64,000 nucleotides of DNA from Ardenticatenaceae bacterium. GTDB lineage: Bacteria; Chloroflexota; Anaerolineae; Promineifilales; Promineifilaceae. The DNA lies in contig JASJCR010000017.1 in the NCBI GenBank assembly GCA_030065875.1, positions 57,649 through 121,648 on the forward strand. The letters are read 5' to 3'. How positions within the stretch are numbered: position 1 is the stretch's first letter; each line of letters starts with the position of its first letter. The translations under genes were made by a program, and so were the position numbers. Of the stretch, positions 47,501-56,092 are shown piece after piece. Below the pieces are notes generated by a model. The model was not told the origin of the DNA and did not search any database. It saw nothing but the letters and a program-made list of their open reading frames with translations.

Positions 47501-48024
47501 TGCTGAGTCTGGGAAATTGGAAAGAAAAAAGACCTCAGACCTCAGACAACAGACTACAGAAGGTGCGGGAATCATATCGGCAGGCGTGGGAAAACCACTT
47601 TGCCCTGGAGCATGATCCCAGCCAGATTTTGGGTGAAAGCAACGTCTTCCGCTACCGGCCGGTTGACCATCTGACCATTCGCCTGGAAAAGGGTTACCGG
47701 GCGCACGATCTGGCCCAGGTTGAGCTGGCGGCGGCCACGTGCGGGATTGCGGTTAAAATCAGCGTGTCCCCTGAAGCGGAACAGCTGCAAAGCGATATGG
47801 CCGTTGTCGAACCAACCGAAACCTTTAACAAGATGCTGTCGGTCACCGAACGGGTGCGCTGGCTGGGTCAGAAACCGGCCGAAAGCACGCTTAGGGCAGC
47901 AAATGAAGCGCACGTACGTCTGGTTCAAGATTCGGTTCTGGACCACGGTCGGCTGGAACTGCGCCACTACCTGCGCGAGCAGTCGATCTCCACGACCACC
48001 CACCGGTATGGGAATATTTATTAG
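44542..48024 (+). CDS. putA: Bifunctional proline dehydrogenase / glutamate-5-semialdehyde dehydrogenase
   Basis: This 1160-aa enzyme oxidises proline to glutamate. The FAD-dependent TIM-barrel half (about 140-470) has YISVKISSIFSQIN, KIRLVKGANLAMEKVEASLH and VGIASHNLFDVAYAL. The aldehyde dehydrogenase half (about 520-995) has PPWNFPLAIPCGG, LYAETSGKNS with Glu769, and GHSGQKCSAAS with the catalytic Cys803. No DNA-binding RHH domain is present, so regulation probably falls to the neighbouring IclR. About 150 residues form a C-terminal extension, and a repeat sequence is embedded at its start. An SD, CCGGAGG, precedes the ATG. Confidence 0.93.
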   Translation: MTLEIPRKKNERPAGRPEQLELDTHLAEQAVALAAELLQEASQQQTPLEKAQGAKIAGMMEDPEGKVLTLALTDQAFRARNAGRIANQVKFLVNKYGVPGYFTWWERAALRLGAIFGPFIPQIVVPAMVSRLRQETRAVILPSEEKPFKSYLQERRQGGTRLNINQLGEAILGEEEAGRRFKAYLNLLARPDVEYISVKISSIFSQINLVAYDETLEAIEEELRQLYRQAMAHQYVWPDGKKLPKFVNLDMEEYRDLHLTIDAFKTVLMEPEFFNHRAGIVLQAYLPDSFEALKDLTAWALNRVDLGGAPIKIRLVKGANLAMEKVEASLHGWEQAPYTTKAEVDANFKRMVTYTINPKRTHAVQVGIASHNLFDVAYALILQEKFGLHDEVEFEMLEGMANHQARSVQKKAGGLLLYAPIVKRDDFHSAISYLVRRLDENTAEENFLHDLFGLEVGSPAWEKQKKLFLDAYHKMNDAQAAPNRKQNRLKEKILFDPEAPFTNIPDTDFSLPANQEWVRQIRDEWVDKKIEPIPLQIGGRLITDSATRDRLGEGHDPAKPGEVAYTYGLADLDEINRALETAQTHQPQWAARPVSERKAVLLACATQLAKQRGHLLGAMMLDGGKSIPEADPELSEAIDFAHYYARSLDLAETELSDYEFSPFGTVLITPPWNFPLAIPCGGILSALMAGSAVIFKPAPEATLVGWELAKVLWDAGVPKELLQFVPTSDDDIGRALVTDPRVDAVILTGAYATGQMFLNWKPSLKLYAETSGKNSMIITALADHDQAIKDLVKSAFGHSGQKCSAASLAVLEAEVYDNPAFMRQLRDAAVSLKVGSQWALDSKVTPVIREPGPELCRAQTTLEPGESWLLEPKMIDGNPNLWSPGIKLGVKPGSWYHQTECFGPVLGLIRAKDIEEAVNIVNDSDFGLTSGLQSLDKREIAYWRDHIEVGNGYINRGTTGAIVQRQPFGGWKKSVFGYAKAGGPNYVLSLGNWKEKRPQTSDNRLQKVRESYRQAWENHFALEHDPSQILGESNVFRYRPVDHLTIRLEKGYRAHDLAQVELAAATCGIAVKISVSPEAEQLQSDMAVVEPTETFNKMLSVTERVRWLGQKPAESTLRAANEAHVRLVQDSVLDHGRLELRHYLREQSISTTTHRYGNIY
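47531..47560. repeat. Tandem-word repeat inside putA
   Basis: GACCTCAGACCTCAGACAAC followed by AGACTACAG is a run of related words in frame within putA. It encodes about ten residues (PQTSDNRLQK) between the dehydrogenase core and the C-terminal extension. Similar CTCAG/CTGAG words make up the repeat at 48027. Confidence 0.5.
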
Positions 48025-48026
48025 TC

Positions 48027-48178
48027 CTGAGTGGAAAGTGCTGAGTTCTGAGTAGAAAGTGCTGAGTCTTGAGTAGACGTGCTGAGTTTGTGGGTTGACA
48101 AAAATTTCAAAATTTTTATTCTCATTCACAATACAGCAGCTGTTACTCAGGACTTTTAACTCAGGACTCAGCACTTAA
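48027..48178. repeat. Repeat block of CTGAGT words between putA and queG
   Basis: Variants of AGTGCTGAGTTCTGAGTAGA occur three times at 48030-48088. Inverted relatives (ACTCAGGACTTTTAACTCAG and GACTCAGCACTTAA) occur at 48143-48178. An AT-rich centre holds a possible promoter, TTGACA (48095-48100) and TATTCT (48117-48122), 16 bp apart. A single related copy lies at 42587-42606. Confidence 0.7.
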
Positions 48179-49267
48179 ATGTCACCATTACTCGACCTTC
48201 TCCGCGCCCGGGCCCGTTCGCTTGGCTTCAGCCTGGTCGGTGTCGTGTCCGCCCGGCCGGCCCGCCGCCTCGACGCCTATTTGAGGTGGATCGAGGCTGA
48301 AATGCACGGCCGGATGGGGTATCTGGCCCGGCCGGATAGGCAGGAGCGACGTCGTGACCTGAACGTCATTTTGCCGGGGGTGCAAACCCTCATTTGTGTG
48401 GGGTTGGATTATCAAACAATTGCCCTGCCGGCCGAAGTCGCTCAGGATCCCAGCCGCGGCCGGATTTCAAATTACGCCTGGGGAGCAGATTACCACGACC
48501 TGATGACCCCGCGCCTCAAAGAATTGGCGGAATGGCTGACGATCGAGGCTAAAAAAGCGGGGCATCGAGAGGGGGTCGCCCACAAAGTTTATGTGGATAC
48601 CGGAGCGATCCTCGAACGCGATCACGCTGAGCAGGCCGGTTTGGGGTTCACCGGAAAAAACACGATGCTGATCCACCCCCGGCGGGGCTCATTTTTCTTT
48701 TTAGGAGAGATATTGACCACGCTTCGTCTCGAACCGGACCCCCAACCGCTGCTGCCCCAGCCGCTGCCGTCCTGTGGAACATGTACCCGCTGCCTCGATG
48801 TTTGCCCGACAGATGCATTTCCCAAGCCATACGTATTGGATGCCCGAAAGTGCATCTCTTATTTGACCATTGAATTAAAAGAAGAGATACCGCTGGATTT
48901 ACGGCCACTGATGGGAAATTGGATTTACGGATGTGATGAGTGTCAGACGGTGTGTCCGTTTAACCGCTTCGCCCCGGAAACGGTTGAGAAGGCGTTCCGG
49001 CCGGGTCATATCGATTATGCAGCGCCCCCTTTAATCGGGCTTCTAAAAATCGACGAGGAAGCGTTTAAATTTCGCTATCAGCACAGCCCGATCAAGCGGA
49101 TCAAACGGGAGCGCCTGCTGAGAAATGCGTGTGTGGCCGCCGGAAATTGGGGGGACGCGCAGGTAAAGCCGCTTTTACGGCCGCTGCTTAACGATCCTTC
49201 TGAATTGGTGCGCAGGCACGCAAAGTGGGCTTTGGATCAAGTTGTGACTAGAGTACAAAAATCTTGA
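48179..49267 (+). CDS. queG: Epoxyqueuosine reductase
   Basis: This 362-aa iron-sulfur, cobalamin-dependent enzyme reduces epoxyqueuosine to queuosine in tRNA. Two ferredoxin-like clusters of Cys are visible: CGTCTRCLDVCP (with a later Cys) and GCDECQTVCPFN. A C-terminal HEAT-like repeat follows (RNACVAAGNWGDAQVKPLLR). The ATG has no SD and abuts the end of the CTGAGT repeat block. The last codons and stop lie within a perfect palindrome. Confidence 0.94.
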   Translation: MSPLLDLLRARARSLGFSLVGVVSARPARRLDAYLRWIEAEMHGRMGYLARPDRQERRRDLNVILPGVQTLICVGLDYQTIALPAEVAQDPSRGRISNYAWGADYHDLMTPRLKELAEWLTIEAKKAGHREGVAHKVYVDTGAILERDHAEQAGLGFTGKNTMLIHPRRGSFFFLGEILTTLRLEPDPQPLLPQPLPSCGTCTRCLDVCPTDAFPKPYVLDARKCISYLTIELKEEIPLDLRPLMGNWIYGCDECQTVCPFNRFAPETVEKAFRPGHIDYAAPPLIGLLKIDEEAFKFRYQHSPIKRIKRERLLRNACVAAGNWGDAQVKPLLRPLLNDPSELVRRHAKWALDQVVTRVQKS

Positions 49268-49287
49268 AGATTTTTGTACTCTAGTCA
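49245..49287. terminator. 43-nt perfect palindrome at the queG stop
   Basis: Two 21-nt arms are exact reverse complements around a single G: the left starts TGACTAGAGTACAAAAATC and the right ends GTACTCTAGTCA. The queG stop codon is in its centre. It lies between two converging genes, with A5/T5 tracts within the arms, so a bidirectional terminator is likely. Confidence 0.75.
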
Positions 49288-49300
49288 TTCGCTAAAAAGG

Positions 49301-51931
49301 CTAAGGCGTTGTATAGGTGATGATCAGCTGTGGCCGACGGCTGGTATTTCCGTCCCCCCCATCGTTGTAATTGAGGTAATCATCCCCAGAGTCACCGTTG
49401 TCCGGCAGGGTGAAGTAAACTCGGAATTGGGACAAACCGGTTTTGCTAATCGCACTCATACCGTTGGCGTTAAAAGTCCCTTCCGACCAATCGCCATTAG
49501 AAGAGGGATAGCTCAGCGTCGCCACCGCATTGTAGGCAGCAACCGCCTCAAAATCGGTGCCTTCCAGAGTGAAATTGTTGCTAAACCCGGTTGGCGGAGC
49601 AACATCAACCCGAATCGCACCGAGATTCGACGGATCATTTCTCTTGCCTTTTCGCCGAATACGCAGCTCCACATTGGTAATGGTAGCATTGTCCGGAAGT
49701 GACGACGTATCAAAGGTGAAAAATGCCACCCGCGACTCATTGTCGGTGTTGTTATCACCGATTCTAATTTCACCGGTGGTGTCGACCTTGCTAGGATCAC
49801 CTGTGCCGGTTAGGCCATCTTCCATGATCCAGCCATCCTGAGCATCGATGCTGATATAGGTCACCGTCACCGGCGCAGAATTTACCGTCCAGGTAAACGA
49901 GGTGTTGGCGGTCCCGCCATTGCCATCATTGACCGTCACCGTGACGTTGTAGGTGCCAGAAGCTGACGGCGATCCGGAAATGGTGCCGCTGCTGGTATTG
50001 ATGCTCAACCCGGTGGGCAAACCAGAGGCGGAATAGGTCAACGAATCACCATCCGGGTCGCTGGCAGAGATCGATAAATTAACTGAATCACCCATGTCGT
50101 TGGTTTGATCACCCGGACTGTTTACCGTGGGATCGCGGTTAACCCCTTGCTGTTCCAGCTGCAGCCGGTCAAGGCGGGCGCCGTCTTCGCGGATATAAAC
50201 CGTGACCGTGTGCTGCCCGGCCGTCAGATTAACTTCTAAGTCGGGCCCGCTGCCATTGTTGGTATTAACGTAGTCAGCGGCATAGCTGGTGTTCTGAGCA
50301 ACACCCCACGCCTCTGCGGTGCTGACCGTGCCGTCAACCTCGACATAGAAAGAGTTATCGCTGCCGTTGGCTGCATGCGCCCATCCGATCACTTTATAAG
50401 TGGCCGTGGTGGGCACGTTGAAGCAGTACTCAGCGCGATGGCTATCAGAAGCGCCACTGGTGCGGCTGCCGGCCCCGTTGGGGGCATAGATATACCGGCC
50501 GCCGCTGGCCGCGCCGTCATTGCCGATAATAAAATCACCGTACATCGTACCGGTTTCCGCTTCCACAAAAGTAGAGGAGCAGGCGGTTGACAGCTGGGTG
50601 CCGTACACCTGGAAGAAGTTAAAGTTGGCTGCTCCTTCAAAGCGGAATTCGAGCATTCTGTTGCTGCCGGCCACCAAGGTGACCTGCGGCACAATGATAT
50701 CGGTGTAGTTGTTAAAGCCACCCGTATTTGGCATCGGTACAGATCCGGTTAAATCATTCCCGTCAAGGAAGATGCGGAACGATTCACCAGAGCTGTTGGT
50801 TGCCGCCCGGACGAGGATATCGTAGACGCCGGTGGTGGGGATATTGACGTCATATCGAACCCATTCCCCATTTTCCACATTGCCAATCACATATTGGCCG
50901 CCAGCGTCAGTTGTGGTATAGAGGTCAACATCTTCAGCCGGGCGATATTGGCCACCCTGGTTACCAGGTGTTGTATCGTTGTACGAATTTCCTGCGCCGT
51001 TACAGGCGAAATCCTGGAACTGTACCGTCCCTGGTAAATCAAAGGTGCCGGGGCAGAAGGGAGCCGGCGTATTCGTCGGCGTGGGTGACGGCGGTACGGG
51101 CGTTGGTCCTGGAGCAACCTCAATGACCAATTCATTGGAGAACCCGGAAAAATCTTCGTTATCGGTCACCTGCAGCAGCGGTCTAAAGGTACCATATTCA
51201 GTAAAGGTGTAAGAAAATGTGGACGGGGGTGCACCTGTCCCGGCCTCTACATAGCCGTTGCCCATCGCCCAACGGTAACTTTGGGCTGAGCTGTCAGCAT
51301 CAAAATCAAGCCGCACCAGCGTAAAGTTGACCGTTAGCGGGGTCTCACCTGAGGTTACGTCTGCCGATATTTCAACGATCGGCGCGGTATCGTCAAGCTG
51401 GCTGACATCGTTGTATACCTGTACAAATCGGGAAGCGGTTAGCTGCAAACCACCTAAGGCGGTCGCTCGCAAATCAAACGTCTGCTTACCCAGAGACATG
51501 GTATATGTGGGCGAGGTTTGGCCAGGAATCCACGACAGGTCAAAGGTGCCGTCCTGGTCTACGTCCACTTCGTACAGCGAAAATGAGCCGGCGGTCTGGA
51601 CATCAAAGGTGATATCCGTCTCCGTTTCGGCCGGGAGAATTTCGATCAGCGAGCCCGGAGAGACGCTAAAAAGGAGTATTTCCGGCAGCGGGGTCGGTGA
51701 AGGAATACGGGTTGGGTATTCCCCTCCAATCGGCTGCAAGTCCGGTGGGGCAAATTCACCATCGCCAACAAACTCCCGAAAAACATCGCGCAGTTCATCT
51801 TCAAAAACGGCGATCAGGGCGATAGAGGCCACGCTTACGAGAACAAGAATTAACCCATATTCAAGGAGTCCCTGCCCTTTTTGATTAACTTTTATACTGT
51901 GCTTTAAGCGACTGGTGATTGAAGTATTCAT
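49301..51931 (-). CDS. Flp-pilin-like N-terminus fused to PKD/CBM6/Ig adhesin modules
   Basis: The 876-aa protein starts like a Flp/Fap pilin: a basic leader, GQGLLEYGLILVLVSVASIA, then a soluble region. Successive modules are a beta domain (about 90-170), a PKD domain (about 178-275), a PSPTPTNTPAP linker, a CBM6-like module (about 295-450), a second CBM-like module (about 452-600), a cadherin/He_PIG-type repeat (about 603-690), and a C-terminal domain of DNRLRE-like appearance. Flp pilins are normally 50-80 aa, so this fusion is extreme. It is the last gene of the minus-strand surface cluster. Confidence 0.8.
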   Translation of the reverse strand: MNTSITSRLKHSIKVNQKGQGLLEYGLILVLVSVASIALIAVFEDELRDVFREFVGDGEFAPPDLQPIGGEYPTRIPSPTPLPEILLFSVSPGSLIEILPAETETDITFDVQTAGSFSLYEVDVDQDGTFDLSWIPGQTSPTYTMSLGKQTFDLRATALGGLQLTASRFVQVYNDVSQLDDTAPIVEISADVTSGETPLTVNFTLVRLDFDADSSAQSYRWAMGNGYVEAGTGAPPSTFSYTFTEYGTFRPLLQVTDNEDFSGFSNELVIEVAPGPTPVPPSPTPTNTPAPFCPGTFDLPGTVQFQDFACNGAGNSYNDTTPGNQGGQYRPAEDVDLYTTTDAGGQYVIGNVENGEWVRYDVNIPTTGVYDILVRAATNSSGESFRIFLDGNDLTGSVPMPNTGGFNNYTDIIVPQVTLVAGSNRMLEFRFEGAANFNFFQVYGTQLSTACSSTFVEAETGTMYGDFIIGNDGAASGGRYIYAPNGAGSRTSGASDSHRAEYCFNVPTTATYKVIGWAHAANGSDNSFYVEVDGTVSTAEAWGVAQNTSYAADYVNTNNGSGPDLEVNLTAGQHTVTVYIREDGARLDRLQLEQQGVNRDPTVNSPGDQTNDMGDSVNLSISASDPDGDSLTYSASGLPTGLSINTSSGTISGSPSASGTYNVTVTVNDGNGGTANTSFTWTVNSAPVTVTYISIDAQDGWIMEDGLTGTGDPSKVDTTGEIRIGDNNTDNESRVAFFTFDTSSLPDNATITNVELRIRRKGKRNDPSNLGAIRVDVAPPTGFSNNFTLEGTDFEAVAAYNAVATLSYPSSNGDWSEGTFNANGMSAISKTGLSQFRVYFTLPDNGDSGDDYLNYNDGGDGNTSRRPQLIITYTTP

Positions 51932-51945
51932 GATGTTTAACTCTT

Positions 51946-53979
51946 TTAACGAACCAGATACGGGAAACTAGGCAAGCTTGCTTCCCAAATATAGGTATCT
52001 GCTTTACCGGCCTGATACTCTACATAGAGGACCCCACCATAAAATGGGGTGCAATCAGCAACCTGGCTGGGATTAGATGGGTCGGTACAAAGTTCATTGA
52101 GGGAAGGTACCTGGATTTGAATCGGATCATACGAACCGCCACCCAAGGGATCGCCTACCCAGCGGTTGTTGCAGCTTGAGCCACTGCGGAAGCAGGTGGT
52201 TACCCCACTTTGGGGATAATTTATTTCATAGTCGTTGCGGCTAATTGAATCGAAGTAAAAATATGCCGGGGGCCTTGTTCCGGAGTCGGTATCAAACAGG
52301 GAGATTGAAACGGTCCGGCCGGCGTATTCGGCCGGCACATAAATTAAAGGAATAGCCACCCGCATCGTGGCCGCAGAGTTCATGGGCAGGGTGCCCATGG
52401 CAAATACCGACACGCCAAATGACGTGCGGCGCACCCCGTTGCTGGTGTTGTTGGCGATGACGACGTTTCGCAGGTTGCCATCAGCCGGCAAATTTGCGCT
52501 CTGGCTGGGGGGACCGGCCCATAATTCAAATCCGTTTTCTGACGACCCCCCAATTGTGGTGACATCCAGATAAATGTAGCGGGCCCCGGAGGTGTCGTCT
52601 ACGACAATGTTGGAGACGTCCTGGGATAAATCGATCTCAAACCCTTCTCCCGGCCCCGGTGGGGTGTCCCGCGGTCCTGGTGGACAGCGGCCGGGATCAT
52701 TGGGGTCCACATAGCCGCCGGTCGGGCTGCCGCAGTCGGTCATGACGTTGCCAAAAACGTTTGGTGCTCCCGGCGAGGCCCAGTTCATATCAGTACCGTG
52801 ATCAAATGAATCGTAGTCGGAATTGAGCATACCTCCGGTTTTGTTGCCGCTCTGACCGGTGTAGCTGGCCAGGGGAGTGCGTATCAGCGTGCCGTCATTT
52901 CGTTCCTGGAAGTAGTACAGGTCAAACTCGGTGGCCGTGTTGTATTCGACGGTATAATTTCCGGGTTGGCCACAGGAGTTATTGCCGCTGCCCCCACCGG
53001 AGCCACGATTTTCATCCATGCGGACAAACCAGAACGGGTTGATCAAATTTTCATCGTCAAAGGTGGTTAAGCCACCCGAGCAGCTGCCGCTGGCGTCATC
53101 GCCACCTCCATCAGCCTGATCCCATTCACAGGTATGAATGACGCAGGGGTTTTTTTGATTTGAAGTACAGGAGACGGTTCGCGAGTCCGGTTCTCCCGGG
53201 TTTGCCGCCAACCACCGTTCCGTTTGCAGCAGGGTTGAGTCATTGACGTTGGAGTTCATGGAGTCCGCGTCAAATATTTCAACCCGCACCAGGCTGGTGC
53301 CAGAGGCGGTTTCATAATCAGCAGGAATGTATATCCGATAGCGATAGCTAAATTCCCCAGGCGCCCAGGGGCTGTTAAAGGGGGAATAGGGATCGCCATA
53401 GCTGGTACAAATTTGAGGGCCGAACACCGCCTGATTTGAAGTCGTCAACGCCCCATCTTCAACGCGTGCGCTGGCGTAAATATCGGTGAGGGGGAAGTAA
53501 GCAGCCGTGGCCGAGCGGGTGACCGAAATCACATCAAACCCAAATAAGGACATGAAGTAAAGATCTACTCCCCAGGTGGCCGTAATCGAATATTGCCGCT
53601 CGCCCAGCTCTGTCGTGCCGGTTGAGCTGGTAAAATCGTCGATGGTGGCTCCGGGAATATAATTTGAATAGAGGAATTTAGCGGCCTTTTCGTCCGCAGC
53701 CGGCAGCCCACCGTTGCTGATTTCCGGGGCCCCAGCCAGGGCGGCCGAGTCCACGGCCGCCGTCAGCTGTGCATCACGTACCCAGACCATACCGCCATCA
53801 ACGGCCAATCCGGCAAAACCAAGCAAAACCACAATTGCGGCCGCAATCAAGACAATCGCCTGACCGCGCTCCGTTGAGCTTTGGTGATCCTCCGGGATTG
53901 AATCAATTGCATCTTGCTCTTGATCATCTATTTGGGTTTCAAATCGGTTGTCACCCGGTTGAGTGTCGTTTGTCTTCAT
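51946..53979 (-). CDS. TadG-like anchored surface protein
   Basis: This 677-aa protein has an acidic N-terminal cytoplasmic tail, then RGQAIVLIAAAIVVLLGFAG and LAVDGGMVWVRDAQLTAAVD, the TadG-type start of putative Flp pilus-assembly proteins. The remaining 600 residues are extracytoplasmic, rich in Gly, Ser, Asp and aromatic residues, with several Cys. It ends in FPYLVR. It lies 14 bp upstream of the Flp-like gene, so the two are cotranscribed. Confidence 0.82.
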   Translation of the reverse strand: MKTNDTQPGDNRFETQIDDQEQDAIDSIPEDHQSSTERGQAIVLIAAAIVVLLGFAGLAVDGGMVWVRDAQLTAAVDSAALAGAPEISNGGLPAADEKAAKFLYSNYIPGATIDDFTSSTGTTELGERQYSITATWGVDLYFMSLFGFDVISVTRSATAAYFPLTDIYASARVEDGALTTSNQAVFGPQICTSYGDPYSPFNSPWAPGEFSYRYRIYIPADYETASGTSLVRVEIFDADSMNSNVNDSTLLQTERWLAANPGEPDSRTVSCTSNQKNPCVIHTCEWDQADGGGDDASGSCSGGLTTFDDENLINPFWFVRMDENRGSGGGSGNNSCGQPGNYTVEYNTATEFDLYYFQERNDGTLIRTPLASYTGQSGNKTGGMLNSDYDSFDHGTDMNWASPGAPNVFGNVMTDCGSPTGGYVDPNDPGRCPPGPRDTPPGPGEGFEIDLSQDVSNIVVDDTSGARYIYLDVTTIGGSSENGFELWAGPPSQSANLPADGNLRNVVIANNTSNGVRRTSFGVSVFAMGTLPMNSAATMRVAIPLIYVPAEYAGRTVSISLFDTDSGTRPPAYFYFDSISRNDYEINYPQSGVTTCFRSGSSCNNRWVGDPLGGGSYDPIQIQVPSLNELCTDPSNPSQVADCTPFYGGVLYVEYQAGKADTYIWEASLPSFPYLVR

Positions 53980-54039
53980 AAAATCACCTATCGGCTAAAA
54001 TAATCGCGTTTCACTGGTTTACCGCTGCATCTTGCTCTA

Positions 54040-55350
54040 TTAGGGCAAGTTATTGGCCGTACTTTGACCGCAAGAATCATCGAGGCCAATAAATTCGGCC
54101 AATATCCACTGCTGTCCACCAGTCAGGTTGAAGCCGTGCAGCCTAAACAATCCAAAAGAAAGAATGGTATATTCAACGTTGTTTCCCGAACCGCTAGATA
54201 CTTCCCATATTGGCAGGCGCAGAATGCGTTCATTATCAATGTGATCTTCCAAAGCATCATTTACGGCACTGGAATTGATCGCCCCGGTGCGGCCGGAGAC
54301 CCAATCCCCTGTCTGCATGGATGTGTCGGCCGGAAATTCATCTGAATTGGGTTCGATATATCCCCATACTTTGTGGCTAAAACCGGCCGAAGTGGCCGCG
54401 CTGTTTGGTCCCGGATTACCGTTCGGGCCATTCACGTAATCAATGCTGTTACCCGGCCAAGCCAGGCTACCAGCGACATCGCTGGCTCCATTGACATCGG
54501 TATTCCAGTAGAGCCAGCCAAAATTACCGGGGCCGCCGCCATCCCAAATGCGATAAATGGTGCCCGGAGGGGCCTGATCAAAGGGCACGTCCGGTATGTG
54601 GTTTGGAAAATCGAGCAGGGTCGGCTCATTTGATGTGGGATATGAAAAATCTGCAGGAAGCGGGAATGTATTCGCACCCGACAGGTCGTCGTCCACAGAG
54701 CGCTGCCACTCGACGGCAATCGGAAAAGCGGAACATCCGTTTGAAGCATCGGTTGATGGGTAGGTACGCATCACCGCCAAATCTCGCACCGAGTAGACAT
54801 CTTCAACAAAGTAATCCATTCCGATAATCGATTCAGCTTCAAAAACCGCATAGGTACCGACAAATTGAATCCCCTGAGCGCTTTCCGTCACCAGGGTTCC
54901 GTCTTCTTGCCGCTGCAGCGATTCCAAAATATCGGTGCGCAGGCGGGCCTGAACGTCAATCGTATTGGCCGCTAATTCCTGGGCAAAGGTGGTGTTGCTG
55001 TTTCCGTAGATGTGCTCAAAGGTGATGTCATTGGCCGCCCCCACAAACCCGGTTCCCTGTTCGTTCACTTCACCGCGGATCGAATAAATGTCCCATCGAT
55101 CCGCTTCCAGCGGCAGGGTTTCGGTGACCGTATTGAGGGCGACAATAGCCATATTTTCATCGTTCCCCCCATTGGCCCCAAAGCGCGTGGAGGCACGAGC
55201 GGCGGTAACCACCCGATTTTGGGTAACCAGCCACTGCCCAATTTCCACGACACCGGCAATAATAATCAGGGCTACCGGGATAAAAAGAGCAACTTCAACC
55301 AGACTTTGCCCCTGTTTCAAATTACGCACCTTTTTAATCATATGTTTCAT
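54040..55350 (-). CDS. TadE-family protein with large ectodomain
   Basis: The 436-aa protein begins with a basic leader and QGQSLVEVALFIPVALIIIA, followed by GVVEIGQWLVTQNRVVTAAR, a clear TadE motif. The ectodomain is about 370 residues, against about 100 in ordinary TadE. The start is supported by GGAAGGAG nine bases upstream. It precedes the TadG-like gene by 60 bp. Confidence 0.85.
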   Translation of the reverse strand: MKHMIKKVRNLKQGQSLVEVALFIPVALIIIAGVVEIGQWLVTQNRVVTAARASTRFGANGGNDENMAIVALNTVTETLPLEADRWDIYSIRGEVNEQGTGFVGAANDITFEHIYGNSNTTFAQELAANTIDVQARLRTDILESLQRQEDGTLVTESAQGIQFVGTYAVFEAESIIGMDYFVEDVYSVRDLAVMRTYPSTDASNGCSAFPIAVEWQRSVDDDLSGANTFPLPADFSYPTSNEPTLLDFPNHIPDVPFDQAPPGTIYRIWDGGGPGNFGWLYWNTDVNGASDVAGSLAWPGNSIDYVNGPNGNPGPNSAATSAGFSHKVWGYIEPNSDEFPADTSMQTGDWVSGRTGAINSSAVNDALEDHIDNERILRLPIWEVSSGSGNNVEYTILSFGLFRLHGFNLTGGQQWILAEFIGLDDSCGQSTANNLP

Positions 55351-55401
55351 TGCTTTATGCTCCTTCCCACCCTCATAGGTTGAAGCCCCACAGATTGACT
55401 T

Positions 55402-56076
55402 CTATTGATCCAGCTGAATATCAATGACATCCCCCGTCGTGGCATCAAGCCACACATTGAGCGAGTGTCCATTTTGAAAATTGATGGCGGCCACTAAAAT
55501 TTCCGGCCGGCCGCTTTCCGTTTCAATACTTAAATCTACATTCATCGTCACCGAGGCGAAATTTTCGCTGGCCAGGAAATCGCGGCCGGCATTATTTAAA
55601 AATTGGGTCATGACCTGCGGTGAGTTGAGCTGCCAACCGCCGCTGTTGTGCAGTTCAAGCGGCTCATCCAATTTTCGAGCCTGACTGATCATGACCTGGC
55701 CGTTTACCACATAGACTTCAAAAGCCGCTTCTTCTTCCGGAGAATACATGGTGAATTCCCAGCTCTCTTTACCTTCGCTCAGCTCATTTTCGCTTTGGAC
55801 AACCGGCCAGGTCGCCCGGGCTGAAACCAGTTCCGCGTCTGACTGCCACCCCTGCACCTCATTTAAAACCTCAGCGTAGGCAATTAAGGCGGTTGAACCA
55901 ATTGCCTGTCGATCCACTCCGCCGGTTTGAGATGGCGCCGCAACGGCTACCTCACCGGCCGTTTGAATGAGTTGATCATCTAATCGCGATTGCTGCCACA
56001 AAAAAACCACAACGGCAACCCCACCAAAAATGATGATAAATAAAATAAATCCAAGCAGCTTTTCCAATCGACTCAT
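55402..56076 (-). CDS. Single-pass membrane protein, 224 aa
   Basis: One N-terminal helix (LLGFILFIIIFGGVAVVVFL) anchors an extracytoplasmic domain without recognised homology. The end of the protein (LVAAINFQNGHSLNVWLDAT) resembles a small beta domain. It lies within the Tad-like cluster, 51 bp from the TadE gene, and probably works with it. Confidence 0.7.
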   Translation of the reverse strand: MSRLEKLLGFILFIIIFGGVAVVVFLWQQSRLDDQLIQTAGEVAVAAPSQTGGVDRQAIGSTALIAYAEVLNEVQGWQSDAELVSARATWPVVQSENELSEGKESWEFTMYSPEEEAAFEVYVVNGQVMISQARKLDEPLELHNSGGWQLNSPQVMTQFLNNAGRDFLASENFASVTMNVDLSIETESGRPEILVAAINFQNGHSLNVWLDATTGDVIDIQLDQ

Positions 56077-56092
56077 AATTAATCACATAACC

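Noticed and set aside
47572..48174. 200-codon minus-strand frame over the putA 3' end
   Set aside because: It lies antisense to a well-supported gene and runs into a repeat block.
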